In this document: in pieces, positions 27,073 to 34,323 of the stretch | How the letters are laid out: every line of letters begins with the position of its first letter | Position numbering within the stretch: the first letter of the stretch is position 1 | From: Candidatus Hydrogenedentota bacterium | Lineage (GTDB): Bacteria; Hydrogenedentota; Hydrogenedentia; Hydrogenedentales; CAILVY01 | Assembly (NCBI GenBank): GCA_029565395.1 | Contig: JAKQOG010000178.1 | Coordinates: 1-64,000 of the forward strand | DNA length: 64,000 nt | Reading direction: 5' to 3' | Program-made: the position numbers and the translations under genes | Notes under the pieces: generated by a model | Database searches by the model: none | Told to the model about the DNA's origin: nothing | The model's input: the letters and a program-made list of their open reading frames with translations, nothing else

Positions 27073-27873
27073 TTAGCTCATTTCAAGACCGCCGCTCACA
27101 TTCAGCGATTGACCCGTCATATAGGCCGATTCATCGCTTGCGAGAAAAACGGCTGCCCGCGCAACGTCTTCCACCGTGCACAAACGCCGCAACGGGATCT
27201 TTGACTCAAAGTAGCGCTCCACCGCTTCCGGCGCCAAACCCCGTTTGCGCGCATACGCACCAAGCATGTCCGGCGACTGCCACAATTCCGTAAAGACAAC
27301 GCCCGGACAGATCGCGTTCACCGTTATGCCGGATTCCGCGAACTCCTGGGCAAGGCTTTGCGTAAGGCCGATCACGCCGAACTTCGACGCACAGTAGGCC
27401 GCGTACTGGGAATTGCCGCGCTTGCCGGATTGAGAACTTATGTTGATGATCTTGCCTTTGCCCGCGGCCACCATCCCCGGAAGCACTGCCTGGCAACACA
27501 GATAAACCCCTTTCAGGTTTACCCGCAGCGTGTTGTCCCAAAGCGATTCCGGCATTTCCAGAAAGGGTGTCACCTTGGATATCCCGGCATTGTTCACAAG
27601 AATGTCAATCGCTCCCAGTGCGGCAAGACACTCCCCGACACACGCCAGGACACTCGCGCGCTCGCCTACATCCATTGTAAATCCGTGCGCACGGCCGTTG
27701 CACTGGCGCTTTATCTCATCAGCGGTCAAAGTGGCGGCCGCGCCATCGATATCGCAGACGGCAACGTCCGCGCCTTCGGACACAAACGCCGCGGCGATGG
27801 CGCGGCCAATACCGCGTGCTCCACCCGTTACTAACGCTCTCTTCCCGGTCAGCCTCATTTGGCTTGCCACCAT
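27073..27873 (-). CDS. Short-chain dehydrogenase/reductase
   Basis: 266 residues, classical SDR: cofactor motif TGGARGIGRAIA near residue 17, NNAGIS near 95, catalytic Ser (ISSQSGKRG) near 145 and YCASK (Tyr/Lys) near 158, ending in the usual YMTGQSLNVSGG. It resembles sorbitol/gluconate-type oxidoreductases. It heads a two-gene (perhaps three-gene) unit with the zinc dehydrogenase. The start is ATG 27873; ATG 27858 is an alternative. An NAD(P)-dependent oxidation of a sugar or sugar acid is likely; the substrate is unknown. Confidence 0.9.
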   Translation of the reverse strand: MVASQMRLTGKRALVTGGARGIGRAIAAAFVSEGADVAVCDIDGAAATLTADEIKRQCNGRAHGFTMDVGERASVLACVGECLAALGAIDILVNNAGISKVTPFLEMPESLWDNTLRVNLKGVYLCCQAVLPGMVAAGKGKIINISSQSGKRGNSQYAAYCASKFGVIGLTQSLAQEFAESGITVNAICPGVVFTELWQSPDMLGAYARKRGLAPEAVERYFESKIPLRRLCTVEDVARAAVFLASDESAYMTGQSLNVSGGLEMS

Positions 27874-28107
27874 ACGTGTATACCGTCCGTGAAAAACACT
27901 TTTCGGATCGAGAATCAGAGTTCACTCCGGGTCTCGGTAGCCTTGTTTTCTCAGTCACTATACCATGCTGGGTTTATGCTTCAAAAGTCCTGCAAGAAGG
28001 GGAAAGGATATACATTCAACATTTGTGGCTGACGAATTGTACAGTGACCCGTGTAGCGGGTTGCTTTAGTCAAGGAAGGGCGCCAGCCGGCGGTTCAAGT
28101 GATTGCC

Positions 28108-28869
28108 TTAATCCCCGTCGGGTTTGTTATGGCTTTCGACGGGCGGAGGGATGCGGAAGGGTATGAGCATGGGGACTTTCCGCTGGTACTCACGATAGAT
28201 GTCGCCGAATTCAGCGACTAGGTCACGCTCTTCCAAGATCGTTCCGACCACGCCGATCCAAACTGTCCACAATAGATTGAACATAAGCCTGTCCATCGTC
28301 AGAGCCGGACACGACCAGATCATGAATAGCATGAAAAGGTAAAGAGGATGGCGCACCCAGCGATACGGGCCCACGGCCACGAACGGCTGCGGCCTTGGTT
28401 GTGTACCGCGTAGGCGATGGCGAATAAGACTCACGCCAAACGGATCAAAACTTTTAAAGCTCCTTACACCCCATGCGAATCCCGCCACAGACAGTAGGAA
28501 CAGCGCCCGAAATGGTATGCGATATACGCCGTGAAACTCGATAATGGGCCATTGCACACTCTGCCAGAACACAACCATCGCCAGCAGAACCAGGCCTGAA
28601 AAGATCGCGTAAATGGCGGCGCCGTATTCTTCAGGGACGAGCTTTGCCTGCCAACGGCGAACAAATTTTCGGACCATGACGCTGTGTTGGACGAAGAATA
28701 ACAGGCAGAGACCAGCATCCAGCCACAAAGCACTTCTTGTGTCGAAGCCGAGACTTACTATGTTCAGCGATCCCACAAAGAGAAAAACCATGAACACGAG
28801 TAGTGAGACCCATCCAAACAGGCCGGCAAGAACCATTATTGTGTAAGCCGCAATCTTGCTTTCAAGCAT
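28108..28869 (-). CDS. NnrU/isoprenylcysteine-methyltransferase-like membrane protein (MddA-like)
   Basis: 253 residues with five to six membrane spans. The FFVQHSVMVRKFVRRW..LVPEEY pattern near residue 58 and the C-terminal GPYRWVRHPLYLFMLFMIW..EERDLVAEFGDIYREYQRKVPMLIPF block are typical of the NnrU/PEMT/ICMT family, and the spacing resembles methanethiol S-methyltransferase MddA. The enzyme would use S-adenosylmethionine at the membrane. Whether it makes dimethyl sulfide is inference. AGGTGA precedes ATG 28869 by 6 bases. Confidence 0.75.
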   Translation of the reverse strand: MLESKIAAYTIMVLAGLFGWVSLLVFMVFLFVGSLNIVSLGFDTRSALWLDAGLCLLFFVQHSVMVRKFVRRWQAKLVPEEYGAAIYAIFSGLVLLAMVVFWQSVQWPIIEFHGVYRIPFRALFLLSVAGFAWGVRSFKSFDPFGVSLIRHRLRGTQPRPQPFVAVGPYRWVRHPLYLFMLFMIWSCPALTMDRLMFNLLWTVWIGVVGTILEERDLVAEFGDIYREYQRKVPMLIPFRIPPPVESHNKPDGD

Positions 28870-29115
28870 CGGTCATCACCTATGGAACGTGAACCAATCT
28901 TGTTGGCGCTTGTGCCGCACAAACGATCCAAGAATTCCTGTACCGACCTGCCCGTGGCCAGCACGGGCAAGGTTCCAACCATGATAGTCCAAGCGGTGGC
29001 GACTATCAAGACATGGTTTGTCCCTGGCTCAAAGATTTCAATAACAAGTATTGCAGTGGTTCAGGCAGTTTTATCTTGTTTATAGAGAAAGAGTTACAAT
29101 TCCGCACCCAATGGG

Positions 29116-29139
29116 CGCGGAATTCGCCGCTCCTGTAAA
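29116..29139 (+). repeat. 24-bp direct repeat, first copy
   Basis: Near-palindromic around GAATTC. It matches 29465-29488 at 23 of 24 positions. The two copies flank the hairpin block at 29291-29403. Confidence 0.8.
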
Positions 29140-29290
29140 AAGCCACCCAGGGGGTGACGAATCTAAAAGTAGGGGAAATCTCCCCCCCGCTGGTAGAGAA
29201 TTGGTTCCTCACAAGAAGAACTACCCAATGAGTGATGAATTCCCAAAAGGCTTTTCCCCCCAACTCTCCTGGTTGCATTATCGTGCCTTA

Positions 29291-29403
29291 TGGAGTGCGT
29301 AAGCTTGCTTGCGCTTTTATTGTGCGGAGCTTGCTCCGCGAAACGAAATTGCCGGACAGCAAGCTGTCCGCAAAGAAAAGCGGTAGCAAGCTACCGCACT
29401 CCA
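29291..29403. repeat. REPIN-like block of four short hairpins
   Basis: TGGAGTGCG (29291-29299) and CGCACTCCA (29395-29403) are inverted ends. Inside are four hairpins with two-base TT or AA loops: 29297-29314 (one mismatch), 29324-29339 (GCGGAGC/GCTCCGC), 29353-29370 (CGGACAGC/GCTGTCCG) and 29380-29397 (GCGGTAGC/GCTACCGC). The first and last hairpins are inverted copies of each other. This is the form of REP/REPIN elements mobilised by RAYT transposases; none is in the window. Confidence 0.75.
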
Positions 29404-29464
29404 CACTGCGATGCTGCCGATACGTTACCGATCACCCCTAAGAATTACCTTTCAGACGATAGCC

Positions 29465-29488
29465 CGCGGAATTCGCCGCTCTTGTAAA
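29465..29488 (+). repeat. 24-bp direct repeat, second copy
   Basis: Pair of 29116-29139, with one mismatch (T for C at position 18 of the unit). Confidence 0.8.
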
Positions 29489-29548
29489 GCGCGAATAAAA
29501 GTATTTTGGCGTCCAATTGTTAAAATACCAGTTCTTATATATAAACAC

Positions 29549-29589
29549 TGCGGAGTCGGTCTCTCTTGCATTCAGAAACCGACTCCGCA
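29549..29589 (-). terminator. Hairpin after the left copy of the Gfo/Idh 3' end
   Basis: A perfect 12-bp stem (29549-29560 with 29578-29589) and a 17-base loop. On the minus strand it lies 25 bases after the stop codon of the left 88-bp copy, so it may be the original terminator of the Gfo/Idh gene, now separated from it. The T-run is weak. Confidence 0.55.
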
Positions 29590-29613
29590 AGAATTAATTC
29601 AGCAAACTGGTGC

Positions 29614-29701
29614 CTTACAGGCTCCAGCCTTTTCGGTAGGGGCAGTGGGCGTAGTCGTTGGCGTCTTTGTTGTTGGTGACTTCCATTTTTTCGCCGTCCC
29701 A
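29614..29701 (-). repeat. Left 88-bp copy of the Gfo/Idh gene 3' end
   Basis: Identical over 88 bp to 32584-32671, which encodes the last 28 codons and stop of the Gfo/Idh oxidoreductase. Here no gene is attached. The two direct repeats are 2970 bases apart and bound a low-GC segment. Confidence 0.95.
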
Positions 29702-29986
29702 ATTTGCGGCGGATGAATTGCACAATGACCAACGTCGCCGATTGGCTAGGAAAGCAAAAGCAAGCGTAGGCCAATTCGAATCGCCAATTTTGCTTTAGCC
29801 CTTTGTGTTTCCGCACCAACAAAGTCGGCTGGTGACGGTGTTAGCTTAAGATCTAGTCATAGTTCACTTGCCTAATTTCTTGGAAAATCAGCAACTTGAG
29901 AGAGAACTGAAGCTCTAAATCCCAGCAAAGAGAATCAGACTGTAACGCGGAGGTACCCCTTGGTTGGGATGCCTCACTTCTATCCG

Positions 29987-29993
29987 GTCTAAC
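29987..29993 (+). other. GTCTAAC motif (integron core-site-like)
   Basis: Matches RYYYAAC, the outer core of attC sites; its inverse GTTAGAC occurs at 30580-30586. The pair encloses the small gene at 30099-30473. A hairpin (GGCCG..GGCGG-AAGA-CCGC..CGGCC) lies just beside it. No complete attC fold can be shown. Confidence 0.25.
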
Positions 29994-30098
29994 GTAAAAG
30001 CTAGGCCGTGCGGTCTTCCGCCTCGACTCCGGCCCCTTATTCACATCATGTCAAGAAGTATAGTTAGTTCTATATGGACACATTTAAGGAATAAGCTC

Positions 30099-30473
30099 TT
30101 AAGGATGAGGGGAGAGCTTTCTGAGGGCAGCTGGGGAAGTTCCCAAGACGGCGGCGCCCGAGATTTTCCCTGATGAGATGCTGAACGCCGCTCTGATGAG
30201 CTCTCCAAAATGTTCATCCAAGTCACGAGTGTTGCAGTCCTCGACTACTTCCTGACCAAGATGCAAAGCCTCGTAGTACGTGTGTTCGGCTTTCTCGCAT
30301 ACCCAGCGATTTGTATTGCTATTCCACACGCAATGGAAGTGACAGAGATCACAGAAGCCAGCTTCATTAAGGATTTCGACCTCCGTATTTCCATCCTTTC
30401 GCTCCGTCGGCTTCTCCCAAAACCACTCCTCATCATTTACTGGCCATTCGTTTTTTAGATCTCGTATATGCAT
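30099..30473 (-). CDS. Small hypothetical protein in the inserted segment
   Basis: 124 residues, unrecognised. Features seen: Trp- and acid-rich N-terminus (NDEEWFWEKPTERKDG), a CDLCHFHCVW cluster near residue 40 that could bind metal, and a polar C-terminus. AGGAGG at 30481-30486 is 7 bases before ATG 30473, an excellent ribosome site, so it looks like a real gene. It is in tandem with the gene at 30600 and on the same strand as the integrase fragment, like a cassette. Confidence 0.55.
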   Translation of the reverse strand: MHIRDLKNEWPVNDEEWFWEKPTERKDGNTEVEILNEAGFCDLCHFHCVWNSNTNRWVCEKAEHTYYEALHLGQEVVEDCNTRDLDEHFGELIRAAFSISSGKISGAAVLGTSPAALRKLSPHP

Positions 30474-30579
30474 ATTTTTTCCTCCTAGAACGGTATTGAG
30501 CCATTCTTAATTGGTGAACGATCCCACAGCCAATCAGCGGCCTAGGCTGTGTAATTTTCCGCGTTGGTGCCGATCCGAT

Positions 30580-30586
30580 GTTAGAC
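30580..30586 (+). other. GTTAGAC motif (integron core-site-like)
   Basis: Fits GTTRRRY (on the minus strand RYYYAAC), lying 14 bases after the stop of the gene at 30600. A 7-bp inverted repeat (CACAGCC/GGCTGTG) occurs about 35-60 bases further. The second core expected before the next gene is poor (GTTCACC). Confidence 0.25.
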
Positions 30587-30599
30587 GCACGTCCCGCAA

Positions 30600-31112
30600 C
30601 TACATTGGGTCAGATGCCTCCCTATTTCCATGGGAGTTCTCCCTCTGGTTCAGACACTGTAACTTTGCGATTTTCTCCGCGCAGTAGCAGAGGGCTCCGA
30701 AGCTGTTTGACCTGTACATCACATCCAGCAGAACTCTGATCCTGAGCTTATCCTTGGCTTTGTCAACGGCCTCGACGACCCGAGGGTATATATTCGAGGG
30801 CCCTGACTCGACTTGTTCGACCAAAAGAGTAACTGCCCGTTCATAGAAATCAGAATCGTTGTCTTGGCCGGTGAGTATTGCATCGAGAAGGTGAGGAACG
30901 ATTTTTCTACCAAATTTTTTCAGACTGCGCTGAGCGCGTTTTCTTGCACGAGTATCGTCCACCACCTCGATACGTTCTACATCTTTGATCGATGGAGAAT
31001 TGTACATGATTCGTTCTGCTGACATGTCCTCAGTGATTATTATCTCCATCTTGGCCGCTAGTAGGTCGATTAAGACGGGGATGTTAGCCGGTGATTTCTT
31101 TCTTAAGTACAT
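30600..31112 (-). CDS. Hypothetical alpha-helical (HEAT-like) protein
   Basis: 170 residues from ATG 31112, chosen because GAGG lies 7 bases upstream. Mid-protein FGRKIVPHLLDAIL..YERAVTLLVEQV..IYPRVVEAVDKAKDKLRIRVLLDVMY suggests paired helices of a HEAT/ARM kind. No catalytic motif is seen. It lies between the integrase fragment and the gene at 30099, same strand, in low-GC sequence. Confidence 0.5.
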   Translation of the reverse strand: MYLRKKSPANIPVLIDLLAAKMEIIITEDMSAERIMYNSPSIKDVERIEVVDDTRARKRAQRSLKKFGRKIVPHLLDAILTGQDNDSDFYERAVTLLVEQVESGPSNIYPRVVEAVDKAKDKLRIRVLLDVMYRSNSFGALCYCAEKIAKLQCLNQRENSHGNREASDPM

Positions 31113-31326
31113 AGGAATACCTCGCTCTCTGCCAGGCTCTATAGCCCGTATCGCCAAGCCCAAAAACGGTTATATGGTTTTTTCATAACACCTTTGGCCC
31201 TCGAATCACGCCATAACTTACTATCGCTCCAAACCACATAAGCTTTATGAATTCAAGCGACTCAGCCATCTGCAAGACTTGGGACGGGGGATATAGTTTC
31301 TGCATATCGTGGACGTTTCTCATATG

Positions 31327-31500
31327 CAAATTGTCCACAAGGCTTTTTACGCCATTGCCTTCCCGGTTGAGGACATGGGTGTAGATCATCGTAGTATTCA
31401 CGTCCTTGGGGCCGAAGAGTTCCTGTACCGTATGGATATCGTAGCGGCTTTCCAGAAGTTGCGTGGTACAACCATGGTGGAAAGTATAACAAGTTACCAA
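31327..31500 (-). pseudogene. C-terminal fragment of an integron-type tyrosine integrase
   Basis: About 58 residues match the end of IntI/XerD-like recombinases: ..[56 protein letters not shown]. The THVLNR-x-G-x-GV-x-S tail is characteristic of integron integrases. The active site is ruined: the H-x-x-R box reads Y-T-F-H (Arg lost) and the Gly-His of LLGHKDV is Gly-Pro. Only the Tyr nucleophile (MIYTHVL) remains. The upstream two thirds of the protein are absent or unrecognisable; the open frame 31183-31599 around it is otherwise not integrase-like. Confidence 0.75.
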
Positions 31501-31740
31501 GCAGGTTGTATAGAGCAGATTGGGTTTCTGCTGATCTGAAAGATATTGCAGTGTACTGCCTGCCACGCCCAGAGTCATATCCTCAGAAACATAACGCATG
31601 GCTTTGCCTCAAGAGAACAGCAAATAGTAAGTATGAATCCATTCTAGTCTTGTGTGCACACGGTATGTCAAGTGAACTAAGTACTAATGATGTAACCACC
31701 TACAATGTTCTTACATCAGCCTATACCTAGCCCGTCAAAA

Positions 31741-32046
31741 AGAAGCGGACTTCCTTTAGCGTAAGCCCCTTATTCCCAATTGATAGCGGAGTAGGATTCG
31801 GACATACGGCCTTTGGCTTATGATGCCAACAGTCACGTTTGGGAAATTCGATGGAACCAGGAATCACGTGACTCAATATTTTTGGAATACAAAGTTCCTG
31901 ATTGAAAGTGGCCCGGTTCTCACTCTGGTCGTGAGAATCGTTTGGTAGAAACTGCTCCAGCCACTTTGCGATTTGGATGGGATTGAATCGCAAAACTCTC
32001 TGGGCAAACGTTTTGATAGAGGCTGGAATCGTTCCTAAAAGTACTT
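31741..32046 (-). other. Unrecognised open frame, possible gene fragment
   Basis: About 100 codons open (GTIPASIKTFAQRVLRFNPIQIAKWLEQFLPN...), with no start codon placed well and no known motif. Composition is protein-like at the N-terminal side only. It may be a truncated remnant. Confidence 0.25.
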
Positions 32047-32252
32047 AAATAAGCCATAATTAGTATGCCATTTTTCCCATTTTTTAGGTAATTACAACGG
32101 TCTTTACGGCACAAGCGTGAAGGACATGGGCTGTGACACTTTGTATGCCTCACATTCCGCCAGGACATTAGCCGGGTCTTATCATTTATTGGACCTGTAA
32201 CTTTACTGAGCATGCAGTCAAGTTCTGGTTACATCCACGGGAGGTCAGGATC

Positions 32253-32583
32253 ATGCTGAAGTGGAATGTTACTTGCCTTATGGTGGCTCTTCTAGTTTCT
32301 GCTTTGTGTCTTGGGGGGTGCAAAAAGACGGGTTCGTTGTAGGTTGATTTGTCACCGCAGGCGGCTATTGACGGGGGTGCACGGTGGTCTGTGGATGGAG
32401 GCGCATCGCAAGAGAGCGGTGCTACCGTGGGTGACCTGTCCAAAGGGAGTCATCTTGTTACATTCAGGGATTTAGGCGGTTGGACTATACCCGCCCCGCA
32501 GAATGTAGCCAATGTGGCGAATCAGACACAGGTTCTCACCGCAACCGGCTCCGCAGGGTTGTATCTATTTAACAGAATAGTTT
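32253..32583 (+). pseudogene. Lipoprotein gene with an amber codon and truncated 3' end
   Basis: ATG 32253 has GGAGGT 7-12 bases upstream and opens a lipoprotein signal ending in the lipobox LCLGGC. After GSL comes TAG (32338-32340), then the same frame continues VDLSPQAAIDGGARWSVDGGASQESGATVGDLSKGSH..: a PEGA-like repeat normally found as GSLQV..PQAAIDAGAQWRVDGG. The stop replaces the expected Gln (CAG to TAG). The frame then runs into the 88-bp repeat at 32584, so the 3' end is lost too. Confidence 0.7.
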
Positions 32584-32671
32584 CTTACAGGCTCCAGCCT
32601 TTTCGGTAGGGGCAGTGGGCGTAGTCGTTGGCGTCTTTGTTGTTGGTGACTTCCATTTTTTCGCCGTCCCA
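32584..32671 (-). repeat. Right 88-bp copy: authentic 3' end of the Gfo/Idh gene
   Basis: Identical to 29614-29701. It is in place as the end of the intact gene at 32585-33982. Confidence 0.95.
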
Positions 32672-33982
32672 GCGCAGGGTTTGGTTGGGGAAGCGTACCG
32701 CGAGGTTGCCCATGAGCACGAGTTCGGAAAGGGGACCCGAATTGTCGAAATTCGAACAGGCCGGTTCGCCGCCTTTGCAGGCGCGCACCCAGTCGGCTTC
32801 GTGGCCTTCCAGGCTGCCGGGAATGCGGGGGATGGAGGGCGCGGGCGGGGTGAAGTCTTTCATGCGCGACTCGGGGAGCAGCTTGGGGCTGCGTCCGTAG
32901 CAGCCGGCCATCAGCATACCCTTGTCGCCGACAAAGAGCAGACCGCCGTCATCATCGCCCATCTCCTCCCCGTCGGCGAGTTCTTCAGGCCGCGGTGGCA
33001 TCAACCCACCGTCGTACCAGGTCAGTTTCAGTTCGGGCATCCCTTCGCGTTCGGGGAAGGTGTAGCGGACGATGGACGAGCGCGGGTATTGCTCGTTCTT
33101 TGGTTTCGTGTTCTTCCAGAACCCTTCCCAGTAGGTCGAGATGTTGCCCTCGACAGAGGTTGGGTACTTCAATTTGAGCGCCCAGTAGGCGGAATCCAGG
33201 ATGTGGCAGCCCAAATCGCCCAGGGAACCCGTGCCGAAATCCCACCACGCACGCCAACTTTGCGGCAGATAGTCCGGATGGTAGGGGCGCTCGGGCGCCG
33301 GGCCGAGCCAGAGGTCCCAGTTCAGGGTGTCCGGCACGGGCGGCGTGTCCTTGGGCCGGTCAACCTCGATGCCTTGGGGCCACACCGGCCGGTTGGTCCA
33401 GGCATGCACTTCGTGGACGGCGCCGATGGCCCCGCTCCAGATCCATTCGCAGATCGAGCGGGTGGTGTCGCCGGAACGTCCCTGGTTGCCCATCTGCGTG
33501 GCCACCTTGTATTCGCGGGCCGCCTCCGTTAACTTCCGTGCTTCAAACACGGCATGCGCCATGGGTTTCTGGCAATACACGTGCTTGCCGGCCTTGATGA
33601 AGGCCAGCGCGATCACCGCGTGGGTGTGGTCGGGCGTCGCCACGATCACCGCGTCAATATCCTTCTGCTTGTCCAGCATCTCGCGGTAATCCACATACCG
33701 CTTTGCCTTCGGATACCGATCGTATACCTTTCCTGCGTATTTCTGGTCCACGTCGCACAGCGCCACAATATTTTCTTCGTTGCATTTCTGAAGGTTTGAC
33801 TTCCCCATCCCGCCGACGCCCACTCCGGCAATATTGAGTTTCTCATTCGGCGATTTTCCGGGGGCCCCGATAAAAAATGTATGCGGGAGAGCCGAAAGGG
33901 CCGCCACGCCGGAAACCCCCTTGATGAAATTACGCCTGGAAATGCCCATATTCGCATTTATTATTGTTTCTGTGTTCTTCAT
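32585..33982 (-). CDS. Gfo/Idh/MocA-family oxidoreductase, Tat-exported
   Basis: 465 residues. GISRRNFIKGVSGVAALSAL is a twin-arginine signal. The Rossmann domain reads NIAGVGVGGMGKSNL..IVALCDVDQKYA..VIVATPDHTHAVIALAFIKAGKHVYCQKPMAHAVFEARKL, with the EKP-type motif as QKP. The C-terminal domain has WWDFGTGSLGDLGCHILDSAYWAL, a pattern of the planctomycete-type GFO group. It probably acts on a sugar or glycoside in the periplasm with bound NAD(P). AAGGA is 8 bases before the ATG. Its last 88 bp are duplicated at 29614. Confidence 0.9.
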   Translation of the reverse strand: MKNTETIINANMGISRRNFIKGVSGVAALSALPHTFFIGAPGKSPNEKLNIAGVGVGGMGKSNLQKCNEENIVALCDVDQKYAGKVYDRYPKAKRYVDYREMLDKQKDIDAVIVATPDHTHAVIALAFIKAGKHVYCQKPMAHAVFEARKLTEAAREYKVATQMGNQGRSGDTTRSICEWIWSGAIGAVHEVHAWTNRPVWPQGIEVDRPKDTPPVPDTLNWDLWLGPAPERPYHPDYLPQSWRAWWDFGTGSLGDLGCHILDSAYWALKLKYPTSVEGNISTYWEGFWKNTKPKNEQYPRSSIVRYTFPEREGMPELKLTWYDGGLMPPRPEELADGEEMGDDDGGLLFVGDKGMLMAGCYGRSPKLLPESRMKDFTPPAPSIPRIPGSLEGHEADWVRACKGGEPACSNFDNSGPLSELVLMGNLAVRFPNQTLRWDGEKMEVTNNKDANDYAHCPYRKGWSL

Positions 33983-34094
33983 GATCTCATTCCTTTCTCG
34001 TTGAATGGAGTGATGTTCAGCATATCACAACGCCGTCAGTCCAGTCATTGAGAGTTGGTCTGAGAGTTGGTCTGCCTCTTCTCTTTTGCCTCCT

Positions 34095-34124
34095 TTGCCT
34101 CGTACGCATGGAAATTGCTATGAT
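34095..34124 (+). promoter_or_regulatory. Candidate promoter of the PEP carboxykinase gene
   Basis: TTGCCT (34095-34100), an 18-base spacer and TATGAT (34119-34124), giving a 5' leader of about 190 bases. A 12-bp tandem direct repeat (34049-34060, 34061-34072) lies upstream. Confidence 0.45.
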
Positions 34125-34323
34125 ACCTGCGGCTTACAGCGAATCGGCTGTAGAAGGACGCGGTTTGGGACGCGTCGGCGCTGGTTCGCAACGCGGGGTC
34201 CAGAGGGTCTCGGACCTCCCTTGTGTGGACCAGGCAAAAAGCCGCCCATATGTGAATGGATGCAAAATATACCGTAGTCTCTTTACAGTGGCGAACTCTA
34301 TCCCATCCAAAGGAGTTGTAGAC

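Larger units (their letters stand above)
28870..29548. other. Intergenic region rich in palindromic repeats
   Basis: No credible gene is seen; the open frames are short and low in protein-like composition. The stretch holds a 24-bp direct repeat pair (29116 and 29465) and a block of four hairpins (29291-29403), both listed separately, together with G- and C-runs. Confidence 0.65.
29702..32583. mobile_element. Degenerate low-GC inserted segment bounded by 88-bp repeats
   Basis: This stretch is visibly richer in A+T than both flanks. It carries two small minus-strand genes (30099, 30600), an integrase fragment (31327), an unrecognised ORF (31741) and a broken plus-strand lipoprotein gene (32253). 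The direct repeats at its ends are copies of a gene's 3' end, as formed when an island integrates there. The integrase is inactive by residue loss. That this is a former mobile element is inference. Confidence 0.45.

Noticed and set aside
28015-29730. Repeat pair GAATTGyACArTGACC near 28034 and 29716
   Set aside because: Only 14 of 16 bases match and the flanks diverge at once, so it cannot be told from chance.
29702-29800. Complete attC site
   Set aside because: The stretch has inverted repeats (ATTGGC/GCCAAT) but no RYYYAAC and GTTRRRY cores in the needed order.
34048-34323. N-terminal extension of PEP carboxykinase
   Set aside because: Family length and the ribosome site fix the start at 34324; the upstream part carries a promoter and a 12-bp tandem repeat.
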